From Bradyrhizobium sp. CB1650 (GTDB taxonomy: Bacteria; Pseudomonadota; Alphaproteobacteria; Rhizobiales; Xanthobacteraceae): DNA of 64,000 nucleotides. The notes below the pieces were generated by a model that saw only the letters and a program-made list of their open reading frames with translations, had not been told where the DNA came from and did no database searches. A program made the translations under genes and the position numbers. The stretch lies in the NCBI RefSeq assembly GCF_029761915.1, contig NZ_CP121695.1, positions 9,019,501 through 9,083,500 on the forward strand, in the 5' to 3' direction. Below are positions 17,473 through 25,501 of the stretch, piece by piece (position 1 is the stretch's first letter; every line of letters starts with the position of its first letter).

Positions 17473-18414
17473 ATGGAAGTCGCCAGCCTCGTTCTTCCCG
17501 TGTTCGCGATCATCGTCACCGGCTGGCTGGCCGGGGCGCTCGGCTATCTCTCGCGCTCGCTTGCCGACGCGCTGGTGCATTTTGCCTACAACGTGGCGAT
17601 GCCGGCGCTGCTGATCGTCACAATCGCCCAGGAGCCGGCGCGCAATCTGCTGGAATGGCGCTTTCTGCTCGCGTTCGGTGGCGGCTCCCTGCTCTGCTTC
17701 GCGCTGGTCTTCGTGGCGGTTCGCGCCGGCGGAAAGCATGATCTTGCCAGCAGCACGATCTATGGAATGACGGCAGCGATGACCAATACAGGGTTCGTGG
17801 CCCTGCCGATCCTGCACGCCATCTACGGCCAGCCTGCCGTTTTGCCCGCCGCGGTGGCAACGGTGTTCGTGGCCGCCGTGATGTTTCCGATCACGGTCAT
17901 CCTCCTGGAACGGCGGGACGCGCGCGGATCGCCTGCGCACGCCGCCGGACTGGTGAGGCAGATCCTGCTCAATCCGATGGTGCTGTCGACCCTCATCGGT
18001 CTCGTGTGGGCGATCACAGGCTTGCCGATTCCGGCGCCGGTCGCGGCCTATCTGAACATGATCGCGGCTGCGCTCACGCCCTGCGCACTGTTTGCCATTG
18101 GGCTCGGTCTATCGGTCGCAGGCCTGCGCTCCAACCTCACGGCATCGTTCGCGCTCACGGCGGTGAAACTGGTGATCATGCCGCTGATCGTGTACGGGCT
18201 TTGCGTGGTCTGTGGCCTCAATCCACTCTACACCGTCGCCGCAGTCGTCTGCGCGGCGGTGCCGACCGCAAAAACCGTGTACGTCCTGGCCCACGAGCAC
18301 AAGGTCGAGGAGAAGCTGGTAGCTGCCACGGTGTCGATCACGACGATGCTGTCAATCGGGACCCTGCTGGTCGCGCTATATCTTCTGTCCGGACTGGCGA
18401 CGGACACGCGCTAG
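17473..18414 (+). CDS. AEC-family (auxin efflux carrier-like) transporter
   Basis: This 313-residue inner-membrane protein has about ten hydrophobic segments in two repeated halves. The start MEVASLVLPVFAIIVTGWLA, the first-half motif FAYNVAMPALLIVTIAQEPA and GMTAAMTNTGFVALPIL are typical of the AEC family, whose bacterial members include malonate and other dicarboxylate carriers. The C-terminal VCAAVPTAKTVYVLAHEHKV segment is also family-like. The ribosome binding site AGGGGGA lies before the ATG. The substrate is unknown and neighbours give no hint. Confidence 0.92.
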   Translation: MEVASLVLPVFAIIVTGWLAGALGYLSRSLADALVHFAYNVAMPALLIVTIAQEPARNLLEWRFLLAFGGGSLLCFALVFVAVRAGGKHDLASSTIYGMTAAMTNTGFVALPILHAIYGQPAVLPAAVATVFVAAVMFPITVILLERRDARGSPAHAAGLVRQILLNPMVLSTLIGLVWAITGLPIPAPVAAYLNMIAAALTPCALFAIGLGLSVAGLRSNLTASFALTAVKLVIMPLIVYGLCVVCGLNPLYTVAAVVCAAVPTAKTVYVLAHEHKVEEKLVAATVSITTMLSIGTLLVALYLLSGLATDTR

Positions 18415-18446
18415 GGCCATCGGGCGCCTGGACAGAGGCGTGCTCT

Positions 18447-18743
18447 CTATCTGATTGGCGGGTTGGTGTTGCGCCAGGTAGGAACCGAGTTGGTCACCCC
18501 GACCGAGGGCCAATTGTATGTTCCGACCGATGGAGCGGTGACTGTCCCGACCGACTGTCCGGAGCTCCCATAAGCCCTTGGTTGCGTTGCTACCGGCGCT
18601 GTGGCGCTGCTGCCATAAATCGGAGCCACCACACGCGTGCCGTGGTGTCTGGCAGAACTGTGCTTCTTCGCCTCGGCAGCGAAGGACGCCGCAAGCAGCC
18701 CGACGGCGACGAATGCGGCAACAGCGAGTCTGATGCGTGTCAT
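18447..18743 (-). CDS. small secreted protein of unknown function
   Basis: This 98-residue product starts at the ATG at 18743, which has AAGGATC upstream. It opens with a clean signal peptide (MTRIRLAVAAFVAVGLLAAS, cleavage after AEA). The mature part is low in charge after KKHSSARHH and rich in serine, threonine, proline and glycine, with repeated PSVG and YGSS units. This suggests an unstructured envelope or periplasmic protein. No family is recognised. Confidence 0.75.
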   Translation of the reverse strand: MTRIRLAVAAFVAVGLLAASFAAEAKKHSSARHHGTRVVAPIYGSSATAPVATQPRAYGSSGQSVGTVTAPSVGTYNWPSVGVTNSVPTWRNTNPPIR

Positions 18744-18833
18744 GGCTGATCCTTTCGTCGACGCTGCCCCATCGCACCGATCGTACAACGCCGGACCGGC
18801 GCAAATGTGCCGGAATGCGGAGGAACCGTGCGA

Positions 18834-19182
18834 TCAGCGCCGCTTGGGGCGGCATGCCTTGCGGTTATGCCGCTCCTTCACGGTCGCTACCGCGTGCATC
18901 ATATCCTTCAAGATCGCGATCGCCCCGTCGTCGCCGATCACGTCGTCGCGATGCGCTTCGAGATGCTCGATCACGGCGAGCAGCGCGTCGGCGATCTGGC
19001 CGATCTGCTTGCCGTAACTGGCAACGTCCGACAGCACGTCCTTCTCGACCTCGGGCGACGAGGATTGCCCGACCGTGATGTTGACGAGACCGAACTGGCC
19101 GCCGGCCGGGCTGAAGAACGAGGTGATCGGGTTAATGGACTGCACGACGTCCCCCCGACAAAGGCAGCTTGAACACGGGCAT
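18834..19182 (-). pseudogene. small conserved protein gene with a frameshift in a run of six G
   Basis: The ATG at 19182 has a strong AGGAGCG ribosome binding site and reads MPVFKLPLSGG before running out of frame to a stop. Removing one G from the six-G run at 19151-19156 restores SGDVVQSINPITSFFSPAGG and an open frame to 18834. The restored product of about 115 residues contains VEKDVLSDVASYGKQIGQIA and ends with a basic tail. It may be a true mutation, slippage-dependent expression or a sequence error. The family is unknown to me. Confidence 0.65.
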
Positions 19183-19287
19183 GCGACGCTCCTGATGGCT
19201 CTTTCTCCAGGCTGCCCGGCGGCTGGATCCCTGCGACATTCTGTCACGCGAGCCGGAATCGTACAACAATTTTAGATAGTTTTGACT

Positions 19288-19299
19288 CCACAATTGTAC
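19288..19299. promoter_or_regulatory. operator-like motif CCACAATTGTAC upstream of the PAP2 gene
   Basis: The ten bases CCACAATTGT recur 4.6 kb away at 23893 as the perfect palindrome CCACAATTGTGG, upstream of the adenylation operon. Here the motif is 68 bases before the PAP2 start codon, and there it is 58 bases before that operon's start. A related GTACAACAATT lies at about 19260. Shared sequence and spacing suggest one regulator for both units. Confidence 0.5.
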
Positions 19300-19364
19300 A
19301 GCCAAATACAATCGTTCTTAGGTTGTGCGTGCTATCTCGTCGCCGGACGTAAAGTGGAATTGAA

Positions 19365-20345
19365 ATGCCGGACGAGCTGGACCACCACACAAGAGCCTAC
19401 GGCCTGTATCTCCTGAACTGGATTGCCCTGGCGACGTTGGCCGTCGTCATCGCCATATCCCTCCCCATCGCCGGCTTCTCGGTTGAACTTGACCGAGAAA
19501 CATGGGGAGGGCTGTGCGTTTCGGCTATCCTGGTCGCGGCCGGTCATGTCCTGTTCTCGCAAAACCGTTCGCGGCTTGCATTCGTCGTCGTTTCCATTGC
19601 GCAACTCGGTCTGCTCTCGATGCTTGCGGCCCTGCTGACCTATGTCGCAGCGTCGGCGAGCCTGCCGTTGCAGGACGCGGCCCTGGACCGCTGGGATCGG
19701 GCGCTCGGATTGGATTGGGCCGCCTACTACCGGTTCATGACCGCGCGGACCGAGTTTTTGCCATACGCACTTCTGGCCTATGGCGCGATCGCGCTGCCGC
19801 CGTTCTGCGTTCCCCTCGTCCTCGGGCTGACAGGACACCACGTTCGGCTGCAGCGCTTCACGATGGCGACGCTGCTGACTCTCTGCATCGTGGCGATCAT
19901 GTCGGCGCTCATACCCGCGATCGGAACGTATCAGCTCTATGATCTGCCGACGGAATTTGCGACGTACAAGGCGACCGGTTACCTGATCCAGCTCGAGCGG
20001 CTGCCGGTGATCAGGAGCGGCGGCCTGCACGTTCTCGTCGTCTCGCAGATCGGCGGCATCGTCACTTTCCCAAGTTTCCACGCCGCGGCGGCAGTTCTCG
20101 CGCTATGGGCCTGGTGGGGCGTCTGGTGGATGCGCCCATGGGCGTTCTTGATGAGCGCCGCCATGTTGATCGCGACGCCCTTGCTCGGCGGACACTATTT
20201 CGTGGACGTCTTCGCCGGGGTCGCCGTCGCAGGCATCGCAATTGCCCTGGCATCGTCGATCGAGCGGCGCCCCTTCGCCGCGCCTGACGCGGCGAGAGCG
20301 TCGCTGCCGGTTGCGTCCACGCCGATCGTCCCGACGGGTCGGTGA
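19365..20345 (+). CDS. PAP2-superfamily membrane protein (PAP2_3/IPC-synthase-like)
   Basis: This 326-residue protein has six to eight hydrophobic segments. The catalytic motifs are FPSFHAAAAVLALW at about residue 232 and GGHYFVDVFAGVAV near residue 284. They correspond to the second and third phosphatase motifs in the form seen in PAP2_3 enzymes, which act on lipid phosphates or transfer phosphorylated head groups at the outer face of the inner membrane. It converges on the carrier-protein gene, with 33 bases between the two stops. It carries the same putative operator as the adenylation operon, so it probably works with it. The substrate is unknown. Confidence 0.85.
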   Translation: MPDELDHHTRAYGLYLLNWIALATLAVVIAISLPIAGFSVELDRETWGGLCVSAILVAAGHVLFSQNRSRLAFVVVSIAQLGLLSMLAALLTYVAASASLPLQDAALDRWDRALGLDWAAYYRFMTARTEFLPYALLAYGAIALPPFCVPLVLGLTGHHVRLQRFTMATLLTLCIVAIMSALIPAIGTYQLYDLPTEFATYKATGYLIQLERLPVIRSGGLHVLVVSQIGGIVTFPSFHAAAAVLALWAWWGVWWMRPWAFLMSAAMLIATPLLGGHYFVDVFAGVAVAGIAIALASSIERRPFAAPDAARASLPVASTPIVPTGR

Positions 20346-20378
20346 TGGCGGCGTTCGGATTGGCTTCCGGTTGCTCGA

Positions 20379-20635
20379 TTACGGCGAGCTCACGGCGGTC
20401 CGCTCGACCAGTTCGGTGATCGCGTCGATCGAATCGAGCCGCGTGAGATCGAAATTGATGTCGGCGAAGTTGATGCCGTGGTCGGCCTCGATCGTCATGA
20501 TGATCTCGACCGCATCGAGCGAGTCGAGCCGGCCGCTGACAGCAGATCGTCATCGTGCAGCGGTTCCCCGTCATTCTTCATCTCAAGGCGCTGCCGGACA
20601 TAATCGCGCATTTGCGAGCGCACACCGTTGCTCAT
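20379..20635 (-). pseudogene. acyl/aminoacyl carrier protein gene, frameshifted
   Basis: The ATG at 20635 overlaps the stop of the MBOAT-like gene (ATGA). The frame reads MSNGVRSQMRDYVRQRLEMK to DDDLLS and then goes out of frame. With one base added near 20538 it continues SGRLDSLDAVEIIMTIEADH and on to VERTAVSSP. The LDSLD motif contains the serine (codon at 20520-20522) that would receive phosphopantetheine. The 257-base length is one short of a multiple of three. Restored, it is an 85-residue carrier protein, the natural partner of the adenylating enzyme upstream. Confidence 0.8.
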
Positions 20636-22182
20636 GTGTCGATCCCCAGGAGATAAAGGAAGAATTGACTGCGCTGCCAGAGCGAATGCTCCCGATCGGT
20701 TGGCGCATCGAACACGTGCAGCGCGCAGAAGAACAGCAACACTCCGGCGCAGGGCAGCGCACGCCCCCGCAGCCAGCCCTTCGGGAGGGGCACCGCGCGC
20801 GTCCGCATCTGCGACAGACCGAGGCCGGTCGCCAGCAGGAGGGTGTAGAACGCGTGTGAAGCCTCGCCGGCCAGGGCCTTCGACAAACCCATCTCGGCGA
20901 CGAATCTGATGTCGCGGATGAAATGAAACAGGAGGTTGCCGAGGCACGCCGCGGCAAACGTCGCACAGAACGTGCGCAATTTACGGCGGGTCCGGAAGAC
21001 GCGCAGGAAGGTCGGATAGAAGAAATGATCGACCAGCAGTTCCTTGTAGTAGAAGTAATAGCGATTCCAGAATTCGATCAGCGTCGTCGCCTCCAACGGG
21101 CGATAGGTGTTGCGTAGCAGGCGAAAGCCTGCCAGGCGCGCGCACGCGACAATGACGCCACCCCACGCCGACATGAACATCACCTCCTCGACGAAATTGT
21201 CGAGGAGGCTCGCGTAGCAGAGCGGACGGGACAAGGTTGCGCCGGACAGAAAGCCGAGGAACGCCGTATCGAAGTTGGGCACACCGAGATAGAAGTGGAC
21301 CAGGGTCTGCAGATTGCTGAGACAGGCAGTGAGCAGAGCCGCCCATGCGAGGAGCTTCAGGCCCTTGAGCTGGGTGACTGCAAGCTCCTGAGAAGTCCGG
21401 GCCTCGAACTTCCGCACATAGGACACGTTCTTGCCGAAAGGCACCAGCGTCGCCCCCCAGAACGGACGAAACAGGCCAAGCTGGCGCGCGATCGCCGGTC
21501 GCCCGCGTGTACCAGCCTCACCCAAGGCGTAGGCCAGGAACCAGAGATAGGGCAGCAGGGCCGCCAGGAACGACCAGAGCAACACGCGCGACCATCCAAC
21601 CGAGATCGGCGACTCCGCGAGCAGGACCAGGCCGACAAAGGCGGCGCACAGGAAGAGCGCGGGCCACCGCAGCAGCGCAAACTGAGTGAGCCGCGCGTAA
21701 ATCATCAGCAGGACGATGCAGACCGCCACGGCTGCCCCGATCGCGCCCGCTGCGAGCCATGTTTGATCGAGGCCCCCGATGCCCTCCTGGCGCACGACCT
21801 CCGCCAGCAGATCGGTATCGACCAGGAAGCGGCTCTGGACCAGCAGCAGCAACGTGGCGAAGGGGATGACGCGCCAACGGTACGCACCGGCGTAGGCGCA
21901 AGCCGCTGCCAGTGGTGCGATCAGGAGATTGGCGCCGACCGAGCAGAGTAGCGCCGTGAAGCCGGCACACAGCAACAGTCGTCCCGGCCAGCGTTCCGCA
22001 TAGGCAACGATGACCGGATCCTTGTCGATTTCGGGTATCAGACGCAGCAACGGCTTCTTGAGCAGCCGGCGTCCTGCCGCGGCTTGTTGGCGATCCGCGG
22101 CAATGTTCTGCGGAGGGCTCAAATTGAGCGAGGCTTCGCCCTCGATCGTCATGACACTCGACCCGACACTGAGCTTTTTCAT
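20632..22182 (-). CDS. MBOAT-like multi-pass membrane protein
   Basis: This 516-residue protein has about ten to twelve hydrophobic segments after a 60-residue cytoplasmic N-terminus. Near residue 370 it has RPLEATTLIEFWNRYYFYYK followed by ELLVDHFFYPTF, which resembles the WNR-type motif of membrane-bound O-acyltransferases such as DltB. The later GNLLFHFIRD could provide the family histidine. Its place between an adenylating enzyme and a carrier protein is the same gene logic as DltA-DltB-DltC. The acyltransferase function is an inference: the match is divergent and the final acceptor is unknown. Its stop overlaps the carrier start. Confidence 0.7.
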   Translation of the reverse strand: MKKLSVGSSVMTIEGEASLNLSPPQNIAADRQQAAAGRRLLKKPLLRLIPEIDKDPVIVAYAERWPGRLLLCAGFTALLCSVGANLLIAPLAAACAYAGAYRWRVIPFATLLLLVQSRFLVDTDLLAEVVRQEGIGGLDQTWLAAGAIGAAVAVCIVLLMIYARLTQFALLRWPALFLCAAFVGLVLLAESPISVGWSRVLLWSFLAALLPYLWFLAYALGEAGTRGRPAIARQLGLFRPFWGATLVPFGKNVSYVRKFEARTSQELAVTQLKGLKLLAWAALLTACLSNLQTLVHFYLGVPNFDTAFLGFLSGATLSRPLCYASLLDNFVEEVMFMSAWGGVIVACARLAGFRLLRNTYRPLEATTLIEFWNRYYFYYKELLVDHFFYPTFLRVFRTRRKLRTFCATFAAACLGNLLFHFIRDIRFVAEMGLSKALAGEASHAFYTLLLATGLGLSQMRTRAVPLPKGWLRGRALPCAGVLLFFCALHVFDAPTDREHSLWQRSQFFLYLLGIDT

Positions 22183-22200
22183 TTGCGTCGCCGCGTCCGG

Positions 22201-23835
22201 TCAGGACGCCTTGGCGTAGACGCTGCCCGGACTAAGCGCCGCGGCAACGGCACGCCGGTCGGCTTTGCCGTTCGCGTTGGTCGGCATTGCTTCGAGCCAC
22301 ACGAACCGGCTCGGGACCATGTAGGCCGGAAGCCGTGCCTTGCAGTGCGCGGCAAGGTCGGCCTCGCCCGTCACCGCGCCGGAATAGGCGGCTACGAGGC
22401 GGCCAGGCCCGGCTCCGTCTTGAAGCACGGCCGTCAATGCGCGCGTGATCCCCGGATACGACGCAATTGCATGATCGATCTCTTCGAGTTCGACGCGGTA
22501 TCCGTGCAGCTTGACCTGGTTGTCCGCCCGCCCGCGAAAGCGCAGCAGGCCGCTTTGCACCTCAAGCTCGACCAGGTCGCCGGTGCGATACAGCACGGAG
22601 CGATGGCCGCCGGTCAAGGGATCCTGGCGGAACCGGCGCGCCGTTTCGTCGGGGTTGTTGATGTAGCCGAGCCCGACACAGGGCCCGCCAAGCCACAATT
22701 CGCCGATGCTGCCCGGCGCGACCGGCCGCAACTCCTCGTCCAGAATGCGATAGCTGAAGTTGGGATTGAGCCGGCCGAGCGGCGGCAGGCCGTCTGCGGC
22801 CCTGAACACCTCGGCCGTGATCTCGAATCCGCTGCAGATGCAGCTCGTCTCGGTCGGGCCATAGCAATTGATGAGCAGAGCCCTGCCGGCGAAGGCGTCG
22901 TAGAAGCGGCGCAGCCGCGCCAATGGAAAGCCTTCGCCACCGAACATGAAGCGGCGGACGCCCGGAAGCCGGTCGGGCGTCAGGAGATTCATGGAATCGA
23001 GATACATGAAGAGGGTCGGCACCGCGAAAAAGAAAGTGCAGCCGCTTCTCGCGATCTCATCCACCAGATCGGCCGGCCGCCGTCCCCTGAGCGCATCAAG
23101 GGCGACGATCGCCGCGCCGTTCAACAGGCCGGCATAGATATCGAAGACCGAATTGTCGAAATAGATCGGATTGACGTTCGTCAGGCGGTCGCCGGGGCCG
23201 ATCCGCAAATCGGAATGCGCCCAGTCGACCAGATGAAGAACGCCCTGGTGGGGGATGACGACGCCCTTCGGCTCGCCGGTCGACCCCGACGTGAACATGA
23301 CATAGGCCGGGTCGGTGCCGGTGATCAGTCCGGTCTCCGCCAGGTTCTCACCTGCGAAGCCCTCGAGTTCTTCCCGTAGCCCGGCGCGCGCCGGCTCGCC
23401 AGCAATGACGACTCGCGGCCCCTCGCCCTCGCGCGTGCTGACGGTCAGCGCAGGCGCGCATCTGGCAAGCATGAGCCGGGCTCGCTCGCCCGGCGCGGCG
23501 GGATCGAGATAGGCATAAGGCGCACCGAGCTTGAGGCAGGCGATCGCGAGCGCATAGGCTTCGACGATCTTGGGGAGTTCAAGACAGACAACCTGGCCCG
23601 CTACGACGCCGCGCGCTGCGAGCCAACGGGCGAAGCGATTTGCCAGTTCGTTGAGGCCCCGGAAATCGTGGGTTCTGCCTTCGCACAATAATGCCGGGGC
23701 CGAGGGCGAGGCCTTAACGATCTGTTCGAATTTCAATCCGAGATTGTAGGCTGGCGGCACCTGATCCTCGTTCCTTCTTCTGCTCGCCAGCCCGCCGACA
23801 ACCGGCGAAAGGCGAGCGGCCATTGTGATGGCCAT
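22201..23835 (-). CDS. amino-acid-type adenylating enzyme (stand-alone A domain)
   Basis: This 544-residue member of the ANL superfamily activates a carboxylate as its adenylate and loads it on a carrier. It has all core motifs: YVMFTSGSTGEPKGV (A3), YFDNSVFDIY (A4, with the aspartate that binds an alpha-amino group), NCYGPTET (A5), YRTGDLV (A7), GRADNQVKLHGYRVELEEID (A8) and NANGKADRR with the catalytic lysine (A10). The organisation is like DltA or AlmE. The substrate amino acid cannot be assigned. An alternative start is the ATG at 23823, which has better ribosome-binding-site spacing. Confidence 0.9.
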   Translation of the reverse strand: MAITMAARLSPVVGGLASRRRNEDQVPPAYNLGLKFEQIVKASPSAPALLCEGRTHDFRGLNELANRFARWLAARGVVAGQVVCLELPKIVEAYALAIACLKLGAPYAYLDPAAPGERARLMLARCAPALTVSTREGEGPRVVIAGEPARAGLREELEGFAGENLAETGLITGTDPAYVMFTSGSTGEPKGVVIPHQGVLHLVDWAHSDLRIGPGDRLTNVNPIYFDNSVFDIYAGLLNGAAIVALDALRGRRPADLVDEIARSGCTFFFAVPTLFMYLDSMNLLTPDRLPGVRRFMFGGEGFPLARLRRFYDAFAGRALLINCYGPTETSCICSGFEITAEVFRAADGLPPLGRLNPNFSYRILDEELRPVAPGSIGELWLGGPCVGLGYINNPDETARRFRQDPLTGGHRSVLYRTGDLVELEVQSGLLRFRGRADNQVKLHGYRVELEEIDHAIASYPGITRALTAVLQDGAGPGRLVAAYSGAVTGEADLAAHCKARLPAYMVPSRFVWLEAMPTNANGKADRRAVAAALSPGSVYAKAS

Positions 23836-23892
23836 CCTTGTTGCGCCGGCTTGCCCTGACGCTTTTCGCTTGAAGGATGCATTTAGCAGCTA

Positions 23893-23904
23893 CCACAATT
23901 GTGG
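23893..23904. promoter_or_regulatory. palindromic operator-like site CCACAATTGTGG
   Basis: This is a perfect 12-base palindrome 58 bases upstream of the adenylating-enzyme start, in an otherwise GC-rich region. Ten of its bases recur upstream of the PAP2 gene at 19288. It also lies 164 bases before the plus-strand regulator at 24068, which is therefore a candidate for the protein that binds it. Confidence 0.5.
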
Positions 23905-24067
23905 GAAGAGCGACTTAACGAGTTGTGAACGGGGCGATGTTTTCCGACCAAGCCGATGATCCCTGACGAGCGCGATGGACCGATCGATGAAACTCGTCCC
24001 CGCTGCCACAGGATCAACCCGAATCACCCCTAGCGCAGGTGCTCGACGTACTCTCGGAACGAGCAAC

Positions 24068-24388
24068 ATGACCGGCCCCGAACTGAAGCAACTCCGCATC
24101 GATCTCTCCGATGCCATCGAGCGGAAGCTGACCGCGGCCGACATGGCGAAGCTGTGCGGATTGCCGGAGAAGGGCGGCGCCGACACGGTCCGGCGCTGGG
24201 AGGTGAACGGCCCGACGCCGGCCGCGACCAAGGTGCTGCGCGTGCTCGCAATGGCGAGCGAGCGCCATCCGATCCTCGAAAACTTCAACGTGTTCGATCG
24301 CCACGACGTGCGCGAGCAAGATCGCCCCGCACGGCGCGCGGCGTTCCGCGCGCAGATGTGCGAGGAGATACGTCGTCGCCTTGGTTAA
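24068..24388 (+). CDS. small HTH-type DNA-binding protein
   Basis: This 106-residue protein reads MTGPELKQLRIDLSDAIERK and then LTAADMAKLCGLPEKGGADT, followed by VRRWEVNGPTPAATKVLRVL. It resembles a Cro/CI or MerR-like helix-turn-helix that recognises a site with an RRWE helix. The length and single domain suggest a repressor-type regulator. An in-frame ATG at 23975 would add an N-terminus without regulator character, so 24068 was chosen. It is divergent from the adenylation operon. Confidence 0.75.
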   Translation: MTGPELKQLRIDLSDAIERKLTAADMAKLCGLPEKGGADTVRRWEVNGPTPAATKVLRVLAMASERHPILENFNVFDRHDVREQDRPARRAAFRAQMCEEIRRRLG

Positions 24389-24611
24389 CGAACGCCGCAT
24401 GCAGGCGGGCAGAACCGCGCGACGTTAAGCCTTCCTTCAGCATTTCTTAAGCCGCCATTAAGCACGAAAACCATTTGCGGCCCAACAAGTTAGGTTGGCT
24501 GCCGTTGTGCCACGGATGTGACAGCATTTTCGTCAAAAGCGAGCTATCTGCGAAAGCGACGACGGCGCGGCAAGCGCGCCTGCCGGGAATGATGTGTTGG
24601 AGTTTGAGACG

Positions 24612-25340
24612 ATGAAGAAGATTCTGTTTGCGACCGTGGCGCTGCTGGTGGTGGGTGCGGCCGCGCCGGCCGTCGGCGCCGATCTCGGCGCCCGCAACTA
24701 TTACAAGTCGCCCGCGCCGGCCTATGCCGCGCCGATCTACAACTGGACCGGCTTCTATCTCGGCGCCCATCTCGGCGGCGCGTTCTCCAGCGACAACAAT
24801 TTCAACGGCCTCTCGACCGGCAACAACGGCAACGGCCGTTTCCTCGGCGGCGTACAGGTCGGTGCGGACTGGCAGATGAACCCGAACTTCGTGGTCGGCC
24901 TCGAGGGCCAGTACTCGTGGCTCTCCGGCAGTGTCGGCGCGGTGTTCCCCGGCGGATATGCCTACACCAACGACCAGCGCGGGCTCGGCTCGATCACCGG
25001 CCGCGTCGGCTACACCTGGGGTCCCGGCCTCGTCTATGTGAAGGGCGGCTACGCCTATTCGGACAACAACGAGAAGGTGACGCTCGGCGGCGTGCCGGTC
25101 GCCTTCGTCATCGATGGCGATCACCGCAACGGCTACACCGTCGGCGCCGGCATCGAGTACATGTTCGCGCCGAACTGGTCGGCCAAGGCCGAGTACCAGT
25201 ATTACAATTTCGGCGACGCGCATTTCACCGCGCCCGGTCCGCTCGTTGCCGCCGGCAGCTTCACGACCGACGACCACACCGTCAAGGCAGGCCTCAACTA
25301 CCGCTTCAACTGGGCCGGCCCGGTCGTCGCGCGCTACTGA
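24612..25340 (+). CDS. outer-membrane beta-barrel protein (Omp25/RopB-like)
   Basis: This 242-residue protein has a signal peptide (MKKILFATVALLVVGAAAPA, cleavage after VGA) and the usual lead-in YNWTGFYLGAHLGGAF. Alternating strands follow, with turn motifs such as GVQVGADWQMNPNFVVGLEG and VYVKGGYAYSD. The last strand VKAGLNYRFNWAGPVVARY ends in an aromatic-rich barrel terminus. It is the common eight-stranded outer-membrane protein of rhizobia (Omp31/Omp25/RopB group). It is monocistronic and followed by a clear terminator. Confidence 0.93.
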   Translation: MKKILFATVALLVVGAAAPAVGADLGARNYYKSPAPAYAAPIYNWTGFYLGAHLGGAFSSDNNFNGLSTGNNGNGRFLGGVQVGADWQMNPNFVVGLEGQYSWLSGSVGAVFPGGYAYTNDQRGLGSITGRVGYTWGPGLVYVKGGYAYSDNNEKVTLGGVPVAFVIDGDHRNGYTVGAGIEYMFAPNWSAKAEYQYYNFGDAHFTAPGPLVAAGSFTTDDHTVKAGLNYRFNWAGPVVARY

Positions 25341-25368
25341 TCGGTTAGCAAAACCTTATTCCGACCGA

Positions 25369-25399
25369 GGGCCGGCATCGTTGCCGGCCCTTCTTCTTT
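25369..25399 (+). terminator. intrinsic terminator of the outer-membrane protein gene
   Basis: A nine-base stem GGGCCGGCA/TGCCGGCCC with loop TCGT is followed by the T-rich TTCTTCTTT. It lies 29 bases after the porin stop codon. Confidence 0.85.
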
Positions 25400-25501
25400 C
25401 GCTCTGCGGAACGCGCGCAACCAATTGCGCAAATTGCGATTTTTTAACCGGCCGCGCCGATACTGCGCCCGAAAACAAGCAAGAGCATTGGGGGAATATC
25501 G

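Noticed and set aside
18834..19247. Uninterrupted 137-codon reading of the small gene from 19247
   Set aside because: The extra N-terminus is cysteine- and arginine-rich and unlike protein; the strong ribosome binding site and MPVFKLPL start at 19182 fit better with one base removed.
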